DNA of 64,000 bases from Pseudoxanthomonas mexicana (lineage in GTDB: Bacteria; Pseudomonadota; Gammaproteobacteria; Xanthomonadales; Xanthomonadaceae): positions 85,736 through 149,735 of the forward strand of contig NZ_LSIF01000027.1 in NCBI RefSeq assembly GCF_001556105.1, read 5' to 3'. The position numbers and the translations under genes are program-made. Under the pieces are notes generated by a model. The model was not told where the DNA came from. It ran no database searches and saw only the letters and a program-made list of their open reading frames with translations. Every line of letters begins with the position of its first letter. Within the stretch, counting starts at the first letter, position 1. Shown piece after piece: positions 44,835-53,480 of this stretch.

Positions 44835-45887
44835 ATGTCATCGACGACCGGCCTGCTGGCTTATTGCCGCCAGGGATTCGAACCCGAACTTGCCGCCGAA
44901 CTGAGCGAGCGCGCCGCGCTGGCCGGGTTCGCCGGCTATGCGCGCGCGCAGCGCAACGACGGCCATGTCGTGTTCGTCTGCGAACAGGCAGAGGCTCTCG
45001 ATCGCGCACTGCCGTGGCGCGACCTGATCTTCGCCCGGCAGAAGCTGCGCCTGCTCGCCGAACTGCGCGGCATCGATCCCAAGGACCGCATCACGCCGAT
45101 CCTCGCCGCACTGTCCGGTGCCGGGCGCTACGGCGACCTGTGGGTCGAGCATCCGGACTCCGACAGCGCCAAGCCACTGGCTGGACTGGCGCGCAGTTTC
45201 GGCAATGCGCTGCGTCCCGCACTGCGCAAGGCGGGCTTTCTTACCGAGAAGGACGACGCGCGCCTGCCGCGCCTGCACGTGGTGTTCGTGCAGGGCGACC
45301 ACCTGTTCCTGTGCGTCGCCGAGGGCCGCGACAGCGCACCGTGGCCGCTCGGCATCCCGCGCCTGAAGCTGCTGCCGGATGCGCCCTCGCGCTCGGCGCT
45401 GAAGCTGGAAGAAGCCTTCCTGTCGCTGCTCGACAATGCCCAGCGCGAGGCGTTGCTGAGACCCGGCATGACCGCCGCCGATCTCGGCGCAGCGCCGGGC
45501 GGCTGGACGTGGGTACTGACCCGCCACCACCTGCGCGTGACCAGCGTCGACAACGGCCCGCTGCGCGAGCACGTGCTCGCCACCGGACTGGTCGAGCACC
45601 TGCGCGCCGACGGCTTCCACTGGAAGCCGACGCAGCCGCTGGACTGGATGGTCTGCGACATGGTCGAACAGCCACGCCGTGTGGCCGAGCGGATGGCGCA
45701 GTGGTTCCGCGAAGGCTGGTGCCGGCACGCGGTGTTCAACCTCAAGCTGCCGATGAAGAAGCGCTGGGACGAAACGAAGCTGTGCCTGGAGCTGTTCGCG
45801 GACCAGGCCGGCAGGCCGCTCGACGTTCGCGCGCGCCAGCTGTACCACGACCGCGAAGAGATCACGGTGTTCGCCACACCCGGCTGA
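44835..45887 (+). CDS. rlmM: 23S rRNA C2498 2'-O-methyltransferase
   Basis: 350 residues. An N-terminal THUMP-like region (LLAYCRQGFEPELAAELSERA) is followed by an RrmJ-type methyltransferase domain: MTAADLGAAPGGWTWVLTRHHLRVTSVDNGPL (SAM site) and MVCDMVEQPRRVAERM. The catalytic Lys lies in FNLKLPMKKRWDE. It methylates the ribose of C2498 in 23S rRNA. No strong RBS is seen before the ATG at 44835. Confidence 0.93.
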   Translation: MSSTTGLLAYCRQGFEPELAAELSERAALAGFAGYARAQRNDGHVVFVCEQAEALDRALPWRDLIFARQKLRLLAELRGIDPKDRITPILAALSGAGRYGDLWVEHPDSDSAKPLAGLARSFGNALRPALRKAGFLTEKDDARLPRLHVVFVQGDHLFLCVAEGRDSAPWPLGIPRLKLLPDAPSRSALKLEEAFLSLLDNAQREALLRPGMTAADLGAAPGGWTWVLTRHHLRVTSVDNGPLREHVLATGLVEHLRADGFHWKPTQPLDWMVCDMVEQPRRVAERMAQWFREGWCRHAVFNLKLPMKKRWDETKLCLELFADQAGRPLDVRARQLYHDREEITVFATPG

Positions 45888-45923
45888 CACGCACCCACAC
45901 GCACGCCACCCGAGGGGAAACGG

Positions 45924-46856
45924 ATGACCTCCTACCGCTTCATGCAGGCCACCTTCCTTCTGTTCGCCGTGGCACTGGCCGGCTGTACGCATGCGACACC
46001 TGCAGCGAGTACGGAGTCCGACGCGCTGTACGTCGCCCGTGACGTCATCGGTGACGGTGTCTTCAGTGCCGGCATCGAAGGTCCGGCGTTCGGGCCGGAC
46101 GGGGCGTTGTATGCGGTCAGCTTCGGACGCGACGGCACCATCGGGCGGGTAACGTTCGACGCGCGCGGCGACGCGACGGCCGCCCTGTTCACGACGTTGC
46201 CGGCAGGCAGCACCGGCAACGGCATCCGCTTCGGCGCCGACGGCAGCATGTACATCGCCGACTACAGCGGGCACCACGTGCTGCGCATCGCACCGGGGTC
46301 CCATGACGCGACGGTGTTCGCGCGCATGCCGCAGGCGAACCAGCCCAACGACATCGCGCTCGCACCGGATGGCACGCTGTACGCCAGCGACCCGAAGTGG
46401 TCGGACAACACCGGCCAGCTGTGGCGCATCGACCGCCACGGTGCGCCGCACCTGCTCGAAGCGGGCATGGGCACGACCAATGGAGTCGAGGTGAGTCCCG
46501 ACGGCAAGCGCCTGTACGTCAACGAGAGCGTGCAGCGCAACGTGTGGGCCTACGATATCCAGGCGGATGGCAGTGTCAGCAACAAGCGCCTGCTGATCGC
46601 CTTCGACGACCACGGCATGGACGGCATGCGCACCGACGTGAAGGGCAACCTCTACATCGCCCGCTACGGCGCCGGCATGGTCGCGGTGGTGTCGCCCGAC
46701 GGCGCGCTGGTGCGTGAAGTGAAGCTCAAGGGACAGAAGCCGACCAACGTCGCGTTCGGAGGACCGGATGGCCGCACGGTCTTCGTCACCCTGCAGGACC
46801 GGGGCGCGATCGAGGCGTTCCGCGCCGAACACCCGGGGCGCGAAGCCGGCCTGTGA
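45924..46856 (+). CDS. SMP-30/gluconolactonase-like beta-propeller lipoprotein
   Basis: 310 residues. Signal peptide with lipobox (FAVALAGC). The mature part is a six-bladed propeller of the SMP-30/gluconolactonase/strictosidine-synthase-like superfamily: GPAFGPDGALYAVSFGRDG, GIRFGADGSMYIADYSGHHVLRI, DIALAPDGTLYASDPKWSDNTGQLWRID, GVEVSPDGKRLYVNES and MRTDVKGNLYIARYGAGMV. Such proteins often bind Ca2+ and hydrolyse lactones; the substrate here is unknown. GAGGGGAAA precedes the ATG. Confidence 0.83.
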   Translation: MTSYRFMQATFLLFAVALAGCTHATPAASTESDALYVARDVIGDGVFSAGIEGPAFGPDGALYAVSFGRDGTIGRVTFDARGDATAALFTTLPAGSTGNGIRFGADGSMYIADYSGHHVLRIAPGSHDATVFARMPQANQPNDIALAPDGTLYASDPKWSDNTGQLWRIDRHGAPHLLEAGMGTTNGVEVSPDGKRLYVNESVQRNVWAYDIQADGSVSNKRLLIAFDDHGMDGMRTDVKGNLYIARYGAGMVAVVSPDGALVREVKLKGQKPTNVAFGGPDGRTVFVTLQDRGAIEAFRAEHPGREAGL

Positions 46857-46928
46857 CGCGGTGCCGCCGACGTCTCAGGTACTGACACCCCTGCGTGGCA
46901 AGATGCCTGCCTGATACGGAGACCGACG

Positions 46929-47651
46929 ATGCTGCCCATCGAGCTCAAGGACCCCGCCGGTTTCGGCACCGAGTTCCTGCGACTGACCCTGCTGCAGGGC
47001 TTCCAGTCGCTGACCAAGCGCGACCTGGAACTGCTGATCTTCGTGCTGCTGGAACGCGACGGCACCATCGGCCGCGACGAATCCAACTTCACCGTCGCCG
47101 GCAAGCTGCGGGTGACGCCGGCCAAGATCAAGGCGCTGCGGCGCGACGGCTACGCCCGCTGGCGTGCGCTGGTGCCGGAAGAGCGCGACGCCGCGCTGCA
47201 GCGGATCGTCGCCAGCGCGCTGACCGAGGCCAACCTGAAATCCGGCGCGAAGCACGTCAGCGAGCGCAGCCGCAAAGAGGGTTTCCTCGCGATCCGTGTC
47301 GAGCACCCGGACGACCACCAGCAGTTCGAGCAGGCGATCCTCGATGTCGGCGCGTTGCCGGTCTACGAGCGCAACCGCGAGGTCGTGGCGGTCCGCTTCG
47401 ACACCTTGCTGGCGATCGCCGAACGCTGGGGCTACCTGCAACCCGATCCCGCGGCGGTGACCGAGGCACTGAAGCGGCTGACGCCCACCTCGGAGGAAGT
47501 CGCCGACCTGCTGAAGAAGGACGTCACCAAGCTGCGTTGGCAGGATGCGCGCAACGCGCTCAACAGCCTGGGCGCCAAGGCGGTGGCCAGCACCGCCGAG
47601 GGCGGACTGAAGGGCTTGCTGAAGATCGTGTTCCCCTTCATCCCGGGCTGA
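46929..47651 (+). CDS. Conserved-looking protein of unknown function
   Basis: 240 residues, not recognised. It has no signal peptide or membrane helix. The N-terminal part (FLRLTLLQGFQSLTKRDLELLIFVLLERDG, FTVAGKLRVTPAKIKALRRDGYARW) could be a winged-helix-like module. The middle has alternating charged helices and strands (GFLAIRVEHPDDHQQFEQAIL, REVVAVRFDTLLAIAERWG). The C-terminus is a possible amphipathic or membrane-associating helix (GGLKGLLKIVFPFIPG). ACGGAG gives a good RBS. It converges on the Gfo/Idh gene with 6 bases between stops. Confidence 0.7.
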   Translation: MLPIELKDPAGFGTEFLRLTLLQGFQSLTKRDLELLIFVLLERDGTIGRDESNFTVAGKLRVTPAKIKALRRDGYARWRALVPEERDAALQRIVASALTEANLKSGAKHVSERSRKEGFLAIRVEHPDDHQQFEQAILDVGALPVYERNREVVAVRFDTLLAIAERWGYLQPDPAAVTEALKRLTPTSEEVADLLKKDVTKLRWQDARNALNSLGAKAVASTAEGGLKGLLKIVFPFIPG

Positions 47652-47657
47652 TCCAGC

Positions 47658-48782
47658 TTACCCGGCGGCGATCTCCACGCGTTTCCCGCCGGCACGCGCG
47701 GACGCGAAGATCGCGTCCAGGGCCTGCATGTCGCGCCAGCCCTCCTCGCCGGGGACGCGCGGTGCACGCCGTTCCAGGATGGCCAGCGCATCAGCATCCA
47801 TCTGCCGCGCCTGCTGCGCCGGCGTGGTACCGATCGCCGCATCGAAGCGGCGTCCGTCGCTGGCTTCGCCACGCACGCCCTCGTAGGCCTGGAACGGCGA
47901 CAGTTCGTACCACCCGCTTGCGCAGTCCGCGCGCAGCCGGTTCATGTTCTTGCCGAAACTGGTGGCGCAGTCGGCGGTGACGCCGTCACGGAATTCGAGG
48001 CGGAACCGCATCGTCTCATCGACACCCCGGAAGATATCCGGACGCTGTATCGACGACGTCGCCGTCACCGCGATGGGTTCCGCGCCTGCGGTGTAGCGCG
48101 CCGCATTCAGCGCGTACACGCCCATGTCGTACATCGCACCGCCGCCCCGCGCAGCATCCAGCCGCCAGTTGTCGCCGCTGGCACTGTCGAATCCATGGAA
48201 CCCGGCCTCGGCGCGGATGCGCTGCAGGCGCCCGAACGGCTGCGACGTCGCCAGCGCCATCACCGCCTGCGTGTTCGGCTCATGCTGCATGCGGTAGCCG
48301 ATCGCCAGTTGCACCCGATGCTGCCGGCAGGCATCGATCATCGCGAGGGCTTCCGCTGCATCCATCGCCATCGGCTTCTCGCACCACACGTGCTTGCCCG
48401 CCGCCGCCGCGCGCAGGGTGAACGGTTTGTGCAGATGGTTGGGCAGCACGACGTAGACGACGTCGATGTCGGGGTTGTCGGCGATGCGGTCGAAGCCGGT
48501 GTAGTCGTAGACGTTGCGGTCGGGAATGCCGTGGCGACGCTGCCACGCCTCCGCCTTCGCCGGGGTGCCGGTGACGATGCCGGCCAGGCGGCAATGTCGC
48601 GTCATCCGCAGGGCCGGCGCCAGCAGGTCGCGGCTGTAGTAGCCCAGTCCCACCAGCGCGACGCCGAGCGGGCGCGACGCCCTGGCGCGCGCGATGGGCA
48701 GCATGCCGGCGATGCCGGCGGCACCGAGCGCAGCGAGCAGCCGTCGGCGCGAAGGATCTGGAGAGGAATGCTCGGCGCTCAT
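47658..48782 (-). CDS. Gfo/Idh/MocA family oxidoreductase, Tat-exported
   Basis: 374 residues from ATG 48782, preceded by GAGG. The twin-arginine signal is PSRRRLLAALGAAGIAGMLP. The Rossmann fold begins LGVALVGLGYYSRDLLAPAL. The family motif EKP is in KHVWCEKPMAMDAAEALAMID, and the C-terminal alpha/beta domain includes GGGAMYDMGVYALNAARYTAG. The combination resembles glucose-fructose oxidoreductase-type periplasmic enzymes, which are exported with a bound nicotinamide cofactor. The sugar substrate is not known. Confidence 0.87.
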   Translation of the reverse strand: MSAEHSSPDPSRRRLLAALGAAGIAGMLPIARARASRPLGVALVGLGYYSRDLLAPALRMTRHCRLAGIVTGTPAKAEAWQRRHGIPDRNVYDYTGFDRIADNPDIDVVYVVLPNHLHKPFTLRAAAAGKHVWCEKPMAMDAAEALAMIDACRQHRVQLAIGYRMQHEPNTQAVMALATSQPFGRLQRIRAEAGFHGFDSASGDNWRLDAARGGGAMYDMGVYALNAARYTAGAEPIAVTATSSIQRPDIFRGVDETMRFRLEFRDGVTADCATSFGKNMNRLRADCASGWYELSPFQAYEGVRGEASDGRRFDAAIGTTPAQQARQMDADALAILERRAPRVPGEEGWRDMQALDAIFASARAGGKRVEIAAG

Positions 48783-48838
48783 CGCGGACAGCCTCGGGTG
48801 GGGAACCGCGAGGCTACCGCATGCATCGCGCCGACGCG

Positions 48839-50026
48839 TCAGCGTGCGCGTTGCCCGGCTGCATGCCGCCAGAAGAAATCCACCAGCGGCGGCAGCTTGC
48901 CGGCCAGGCCCAGCAGCGGACCGCGCAGCAGGGTCAGGTGCATCTCGTCGGTGGAGAACAGCCGGTTGATGCCCTCGAACGCGTAGGCGGCGGTCGCGTT
49001 CTCGCTGCGGCGCTGGCGCGCCCAGCGCGCGAGCCGGTGCGTAGCGGCCCAATCGACGCGACGGCCTTGCGCGGCACGGATGCCGTCACGCAGCGCGGCC
49101 ACGTCGCGCAGGCCGAGGTTGACGCCCTGCCCCGCCAGCGGATGCACGACATGCGCGGCATCACCGGCGACGATGACGCGGCCGGCGACGTAGTCCTTCG
49201 CCAGCTGCCGCTTCAGCGGGAAGGCCGCGCGCGGCGAGGCCGCGTCCACCTGGCCGAGCTTGCCGCCGATGGCCAGCGTCAGTTCCCGGCCGAACGCGGC
49301 GTCGCCCAGTGCCAGCACGCGCTGCGCTTCGTCGTCCGGCAAGGTCCAGACGATCGAGCTGAGCCCGTCCGCGAACGGCAGGAAGGCCAGGGGGCCCGTC
49401 GGCAGGAACCGCTGCCACGCGGTGTCTTCATGCGACGCGGCGGTGCGCACGAACGCCACCACGCCACGCTGTGCGTAATCGCGCGCGGCGACCTCCAGGC
49501 CGGCGAGGCGGCGCAGGGTGGAATCGGCACCGTCGGCCGCCACCACCAGCCGCGCGTCGACGCGCGTGCCGTCATCCAGCCGCAGCGTCACGCCGGCGTC
49601 GTCCTGTTCCATCGCCTCCACGCGTGCCGAGCAACGCACCTGCACACCGGCCGCCGGCAGCGCGGCCCACAGCCGGTCGACCAGCAACCCGTTCTCGACG
49701 ATCCAGCCCAGTTGCGTGCGACCCAGCGCATCGGCATCGAAGCGCAGTTCGTCGCCACCGCCGGCATCCCAGACGCGCATGCGCCGGTACGGCTGCGCAC
49801 GCGCGTCGCGCACCGCGTTCCACACACCGGCGTCATCGAGCAGCGCCGCGTTGTCCGGCGCGAACGCATAGACGCGCAGGTCCGGCTGCGCCGGCGACCA
49901 TCGCACTGGTTCGCGACCTTCGACCAGCACCACGTCCAGCCCTTCGCGCGCCAGCACCAGCGCGCAGGCCGCCCCCACCACACCGCCACCGACGACGGCG
50001 ACATCGATCTGTCCACGCCGCTTCAT
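48839..50026 (-). CDS. UbiH/UbiF/VisC-family FAD-dependent ubiquinone hydroxylase (second gene)
   Basis: 395 residues. ATG 50026 overlaps the stop of the upstream paralogue (ATGA, 50023-50026), with GGAGAGG in front. The FAD motif is DVAVVGGGVVGAACALVLAREGLDVVLVE. The DG motif is VVAADGADSTLRRLAG and the GD motif VIVAGDAAHVVHPLAGQGVNLGLRDVAAL. It hydroxylates the ring of a ubiquinone precursor using O2 and NAD(P)H. It is closest in character to UbiF/UbiI/Coq6; which ring position cannot be decided from sequence alone. Confidence 0.88.
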   Translation of the reverse strand: MKRRGQIDVAVVGGGVVGAACALVLAREGLDVVLVEGREPVRWSPAQPDLRVYAFAPDNAALLDDAGVWNAVRDARAQPYRRMRVWDAGGGDELRFDADALGRTQLGWIVENGLLVDRLWAALPAAGVQVRCSARVEAMEQDDAGVTLRLDDGTRVDARLVVAADGADSTLRRLAGLEVAARDYAQRGVVAFVRTAASHEDTAWQRFLPTGPLAFLPFADGLSSIVWTLPDDEAQRVLALGDAAFGRELTLAIGGKLGQVDAASPRAAFPLKRQLAKDYVAGRVIVAGDAAHVVHPLAGQGVNLGLRDVAALRDGIRAAQGRRVDWAATHRLARWARQRRSENATAAYAFEGINRLFSTDEMHLTLLRGPLLGLAGKLPPLVDFFWRHAAGQRAR

Positions 50027-51231
50027 GCAGCCTCTCCACGGCACAGCGCCGGCACATCGCCGCGGAAGCCCATCGCACCGCCGACCAGGAACGACTGCAG
50101 CGACGGCTGCGCATCCACCGCCAGCAGGCCCAGGCTGCGCAGCGGCTTCAACAATGGCGATGGATTGGACGTCAGGCGTGCGAGCCCATCGGAGAAGGCC
50201 AGCGTGCGTTCGCGATCTTCCTGGCGTCGCGTGGCGTAGGCGGCCAGGCTGGCGGCAGCGCCCGGATCATCGCCGCGCGCGATCTCTTCGGCCAAGGTCA
50301 GTGCATCGCGCAGGCCGAGGTTGAAGCCCTGCGCGCCGATCGGATGGATCGTCTGCGCGGCATTGCCCAGCACGACGGCGCGGTCTGCGACCAGCCGCTG
50401 CGCGACCACGCGGATGATCGGATACGCACTGCGCTCGCCGCTGGCGGTCAGGCGGCCGATGCGCCAGCCGGCGGCATGTTGCAGGCGAGCCAGCCACGCG
50501 GCTTCGTCGAGCGCGGCGACGGCGTCGGCTTCATCGTGTGCCACGCCGTGGATCACGCCCCAATGACGGTCACCGCGCGGCAGCAGGGCGGTCGGTCCGG
50601 CATCGCCAAAACGTTCGTACGCGGTGCCGTCCGGTGCCTGCGTGGCACGCACGCGGGCGACGAACAGGGTCTGGTCGTAGTCGTGCTCGTCCACCCCGAT
50701 GCCGAGCGCATCGCGTACGGCGCTACGGGTACCGTCCGCAGCCACCATCAGCCTGCAGCGCACCAGGCGCTCACCGTCGGCATCGGCGATCCGCAGGACG
50801 CGATGACCTGCTTCGTCCGGCGCGAAGCCGACAAAGCGTGCCGGCCGGTAGCGTGTCAGCTGCGGGAGTTCGTCCAGCCGCACTTCCAGCGCTTCGCCGA
50901 AATCGCGCGCCACGACGACCTGGCCGAACGACTCGCGCCCGTAGTCGGTGGCATCCAGCTTCACCCGCCCGAAGTCGCCCTGGCGGCTGATGTGGATGCG
51001 CCGGATCAGGCCGGTGGGCGAACGCAGGTGCTGCATCACGCCCAGTGCCGTCACCGCGTTGACCGTCGCGGCGGCGAAGCTGAGGTTGCGTTGGTCGAAT
51101 ACTGCGGGCATCTGCCCCGGCGGCGTGGCTTCCACCAGCCCCACGTCCAGTCCCTGCCGGTCCAGGGCGATGGCGAGGCTGGCACCGACCAGTCCGCCCC
51201 CCACGATCACCACGTCATGCCGTTCTTTCAT
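50023..51231 (-). CDS. ubiH: UbiH-family FAD-dependent ubiquinone hydroxylase (first gene)
   Basis: 402 residues from ATG 51231 (MKERHDVVIVGGGLVGASLAIALD). FAD motif GGGLVG; DQRNLSFAAATVNAVTALG is typical of UbiH; DG motif MVAADGTRSAVRDALG; GD-like motif VVLGNAAQTIHPIGAQGFNLGLRDALTL, where Asp is replaced by Asn as in E. coli UbiH. It acts in aerobic ubiquinone synthesis at the inner membrane. It is translationally coupled to the paralogue downstream. RBS is weak. Confidence 0.9.
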   Translation of the reverse strand: MKERHDVVIVGGGLVGASLAIALDRQGLDVGLVEATPPGQMPAVFDQRNLSFAAATVNAVTALGVMQHLRSPTGLIRRIHISRQGDFGRVKLDATDYGRESFGQVVVARDFGEALEVRLDELPQLTRYRPARFVGFAPDEAGHRVLRIADADGERLVRCRLMVAADGTRSAVRDALGIGVDEHDYDQTLFVARVRATQAPDGTAYERFGDAGPTALLPRGDRHWGVIHGVAHDEADAVAALDEAAWLARLQHAAGWRIGRLTASGERSAYPIIRVVAQRLVADRAVVLGNAAQTIHPIGAQGFNLGLRDALTLAEEIARGDDPGAAASLAAYATRRQEDRERTLAFSDGLARLTSNPSPLLKPLRSLGLLAVDAQPSLQSFLVGGAMGFRGDVPALCRGEAA

Positions 51232-51294
51232 GCGGCCATGATAGCGCCCCGCCTCCAGCGCCCCGGCAGGCGGCCTGCCATCGGCAAGCTCCGG

Positions 51295-51300
51295 TAGAAT
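51295..51300 (+). promoter_or_regulatory. -10 box TAGAAT before the putative btuM gene
   Basis: CCGGTAGAATGCGG, 29 bases before the ATG. No -35 is evident. A similar CATAGAATGG (TAGAAT 52506-52511) precedes the histone-deacetylase-like gene. No cobalamin riboswitch fits in the ~97-base gap to ubiH. Confidence 0.4.
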
Positions 51301-51328
51301 GCGGGGCTGAGTCTCCGGAACCGTGCCG

Positions 51329-51931
51329 ATGAACACCACTTCCCAACGCGTCCTCGTGCTGACGCTGGTCGCCGCCCTGCTGGTCCTGACCCGCCTGCAC
51401 CTGCCCACCACCTTCGGCCACATCGGTCCGTTGCCCGACGCCAGCTGGGCCGCCTTCTTCATCGGCGGCTACTACCTGCGCACCTGGTCGCGCTGGGCCT
51501 TCCCGCTGTTCATGGCTGCGGCCGTGGTGGTGGACTACATCGTCATCAGCGGCCAGGGCATCAACTTCTGGACGCATTACTGCGTCTCGCCGGCGTACTG
51601 GTTCCTGGTGCCGGCCTACGGCGCCATGTGGGCCGGTGGCGCCCTGCTGCGCCGCTACCAGACCGCGAACCACGGCCGCACGCTGGCGCTGCTGGTCGGC
51701 AGCCTGCTGGCCTCGGTCACCGTGTGCCACCTGCTGAGCCAGGGCAGCTTCTACTGGCTGAGCCCGGTGGTCAGCGAACCCACCTTCGCCGGCTGGTGGA
51801 AGAACTTCAGCGACTGGTACCTGCCCTACCTGCGCGTGGCCGCGATCTACGTGGGCCTGGCCGTCATCGTGCATGTGATGGTCGAGCAGGTCGTGCGCCT
51901 GGCCAGGCCGCACGGCCGCACGGCCGACTGA
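51329..51931 (+). CDS. btuM: Putative BtuM-type vitamin B12 transporter (solitary ECF S component)
   Basis: 200 residues with about six membrane helices: VLVLTLVAALLVLTRLH, AAFFIGGYYLRTWSRWAFPLFMAAAVVVDYIVI, FLVPAYGAMWAGGALL, LALLVGSLLASVTVCHLLSQGSFYWL and VAAIYVGLAVIVHVMVEQVV. Size and topology fit an ECF-transporter S component. The gene ends 8 bases before a cobalamin adenosyltransferase gene, the context reported for proteobacterial BtuM. Cys 85 in FWTHYCVSPAYW is a candidate for the conserved cobalt-ligating Cys known in BtuM. No ECF ATPase or T component is nearby. ATG 51329 has GGAA 8 bases before it; a GTG two codons up is possible. Confidence 0.6.
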   Translation: MNTTSQRVLVLTLVAALLVLTRLHLPTTFGHIGPLPDASWAAFFIGGYYLRTWSRWAFPLFMAAAVVVDYIVISGQGINFWTHYCVSPAYWFLVPAYGAMWAGGALLRRYQTANHGRTLALLVGSLLASVTVCHLLSQGSFYWLSPVVSEPTFAGWWKNFSDWYLPYLRVAAIYVGLAVIVHVMVEQVVRLARPHGRTAD

Positions 51932-51939
51932 TCCCGCCG

Positions 51940-52455
51940 ATGGGCAACCGCCTCTCGAAGATCTACACCCGCACCGGCGACGACGGCAGCACGGGATTGG
52001 GTGATGGCACGCGCGTGGGCAAGGACTCCGCGCGCGTCACCGCCTACGGCACGGTGGACGAAGCCAACTCGGCCATCGGCGTGCTGCTGGCGGTACCCAG
52101 CGTGCAGGACGACATCCGTACCCTGCTGACCACGGTGCAGCACCAGCTGTTCGACCTGGGCGGCGAGCTGTGCATCCCGGGCCACGCCGCGATCACCGGC
52201 GATGACGTGGACGCGCTGGAACGGCAGCTGGACCACTACAACGACGACCTGCCGCCGCTGAAGGATTTCATCCTGCCGGCCGGCGGCGAAGCGGCGTCGC
52301 GCTGCCATCTGGCCCGCACCATCGTGCGCCGCGCCGAACGCGAGACGGTCACCCTGGCCCGCCACGATGCCGTGCGCCCGGAGGCGATCCGCTACCTCAA
52401 CCGTGCCGACGGCCAGGGCGAGGTGCTGTGGAAGCACGAGCGGCGGCATTCCTGA
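51940..52455 (+). CDS. Cob(I)alamin adenosyltransferase (PduO type), lacking a conserved C-terminal segment
   Basis: 171 residues. The N-terminus is a standard PduO-type ATR: MGNRLSKIYTRTGDDGSTGLGDG (ATP site), RVTAYGTVDEANSAIGVLLA, QHQLFDLGGELCIPG, FILPAGGEAASRCHLARTIVRRAERE (126-135 hold the key Arg residues). It converts cob(I)alamin to adenosylcobalamin. In the family the sequence after RYLNR continues with a helix of the RLSDLLFVLAR type; here RYLNR (151-155) runs straight into ADGQGEVLWKHE. About 14-16 residues are missing in frame, so activity is uncertain. It follows the putative B12 transporter. Confidence 0.85.
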   Translation: MGNRLSKIYTRTGDDGSTGLGDGTRVGKDSARVTAYGTVDEANSAIGVLLAVPSVQDDIRTLLTTVQHQLFDLGGELCIPGHAAITGDDVDALERQLDHYNDDLPPLKDFILPAGGEAASRCHLARTIVRRAERETVTLARHDAVRPEAIRYLNRADGQGEVLWKHERRHS

Positions 52456-52571
52456 GGCCGCACGCCTTCCCCCAAGGTCGAGTGCCGGCGCCGGGGTGCC
52501 CCGCATAGAATGGAACCGGACATCCACCGGGAGAGGCGGTTCATGCCCCGTCGAGGGCAGCCGCCGGCATC

Positions 52572-53480
52572 GTGATCATCTACACCCACCCCGCCTGCCT
52601 GCTGCACGATCCCGGTCCTGAGCACCCGGAGCGTCCGGCGCGGCTGCAAGTCGTGCTCGAAGCCCTGCGCGAGCACCACGCCGACGCCGACTGGCGTGAG
52701 GCCCCCATCGTGAAACTCGGCGACCTGCGCCGCGTACACGACGAGGCCCTGGTCCACGAGGTGCTGGAAGCGGACGTATCCGGCTACCGCATGCTGGACC
52801 CCGATACCGTGATGTGCCCCGCCTCGCGCGCCGCAGCGCTGCGTGCGGCCGGGGCAGGCGTAGCCGCCGTGGACGCCGTGATGAATGGCGAGGACAAAAC
52901 GGTGTTCTGTGCCGTCCGTCCACCCGGGCATCATGCGACCGGCACGACGGCGATGGGCTTCTGCCTGTTCAACAACATCGCCGTGGCAGCGGCCTACGCC
53001 TGCGACAAGCACGGGCTGGAGCGGGTGGCGGTGATCGATTTCGACGTGCATCACGGCAACGGCACCCAGGCCATCTTCTACAACGACCCGCGCGTGGCCT
53101 ACTTCAGCAGCCATGAGTCGGGCATCTATCCGCACAGCGGCGCGCCCTACGAGCGTGGCGCAGGCAATGTGTTCAATGCCCTGTTGCCACCGGGCAGCGG
53201 CGGCTTCCGCTTCCAGAACACGTGGGCCGACGAACTGCTGCCGGCCCTGGACGATTTCAAACCGCAACTGGTGCTGATCTCCGCCGGTTTCGACGCGCAC
53301 ATGCGCGACCCGCTGGCCGACCTGATGCTGGAAACCGAGGACTTCGGCTGGCTGACCCGGCAACTGCGCAACGTGGCGCAGCGCCACGCCAGTGGGCGGG
53401 TCGTCTCGATGCTCGAAGGCGGATACGACCTGGACGCCCTGCGCGACTGCGCGAAGGTCCACGTCGACGAACTTCGCTGA
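52572..53480 (+). CDS. Histone deacetylase-like amidohydrolase
   Basis: 302 residues from GTG 52572; no strong RBS. The zinc-site motifs of class II HDAC-like enzymes are intact: RPPGHHATGTTAMGFCLFNNIAVAAAYA, VAVIDFDVHHGNGTQAIFYND, SHESGIYPHSG, ISAGFDAHMRDPLADL and MLEGGYDLDAL. Bacterial members deacetylate acetylpolyamines or small molecules (acetoin utilisation or APAH type); histone substrates are not implied. TAGAAT at 52506-52511 is a possible promoter element. It precedes lptD on the same strand by 126 bases. Confidence 0.9.
   Translation: MIIYTHPACLLHDPGPEHPERPARLQVVLEALREHHADADWREAPIVKLGDLRRVHDEALVHEVLEADVSGYRMLDPDTVMCPASRAAALRAAGAGVAAVDAVMNGEDKTVFCAVRPPGHHATGTTAMGFCLFNNIAVAAAYACDKHGLERVAVIDFDVHHGNGTQAIFYNDPRVAYFSSHESGIYPHSGAPYERGAGNVFNALLPPGSGGFRFQNTWADELLPALDDFKPQLVLISAGFDAHMRDPLADLMLETEDFGWLTRQLRNVAQRHASGRVVSMLEGGYDLDALRDCAKVHVDELR

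Noticed and set aside
44838..46832. 664-codon open frame antisense to rlmM and the propeller lipoprotein
   Set aside because: Frame shadow of high-GC genes: low-complexity composition and no RBS or recognisable domain.
51232..51328. Cobalamin riboswitch upstream of the putative btuM gene
   Set aside because: The gap is under 100 bases, too short for the ~200-base B12 riboswitch, and no B12-box-like sequence was seen.
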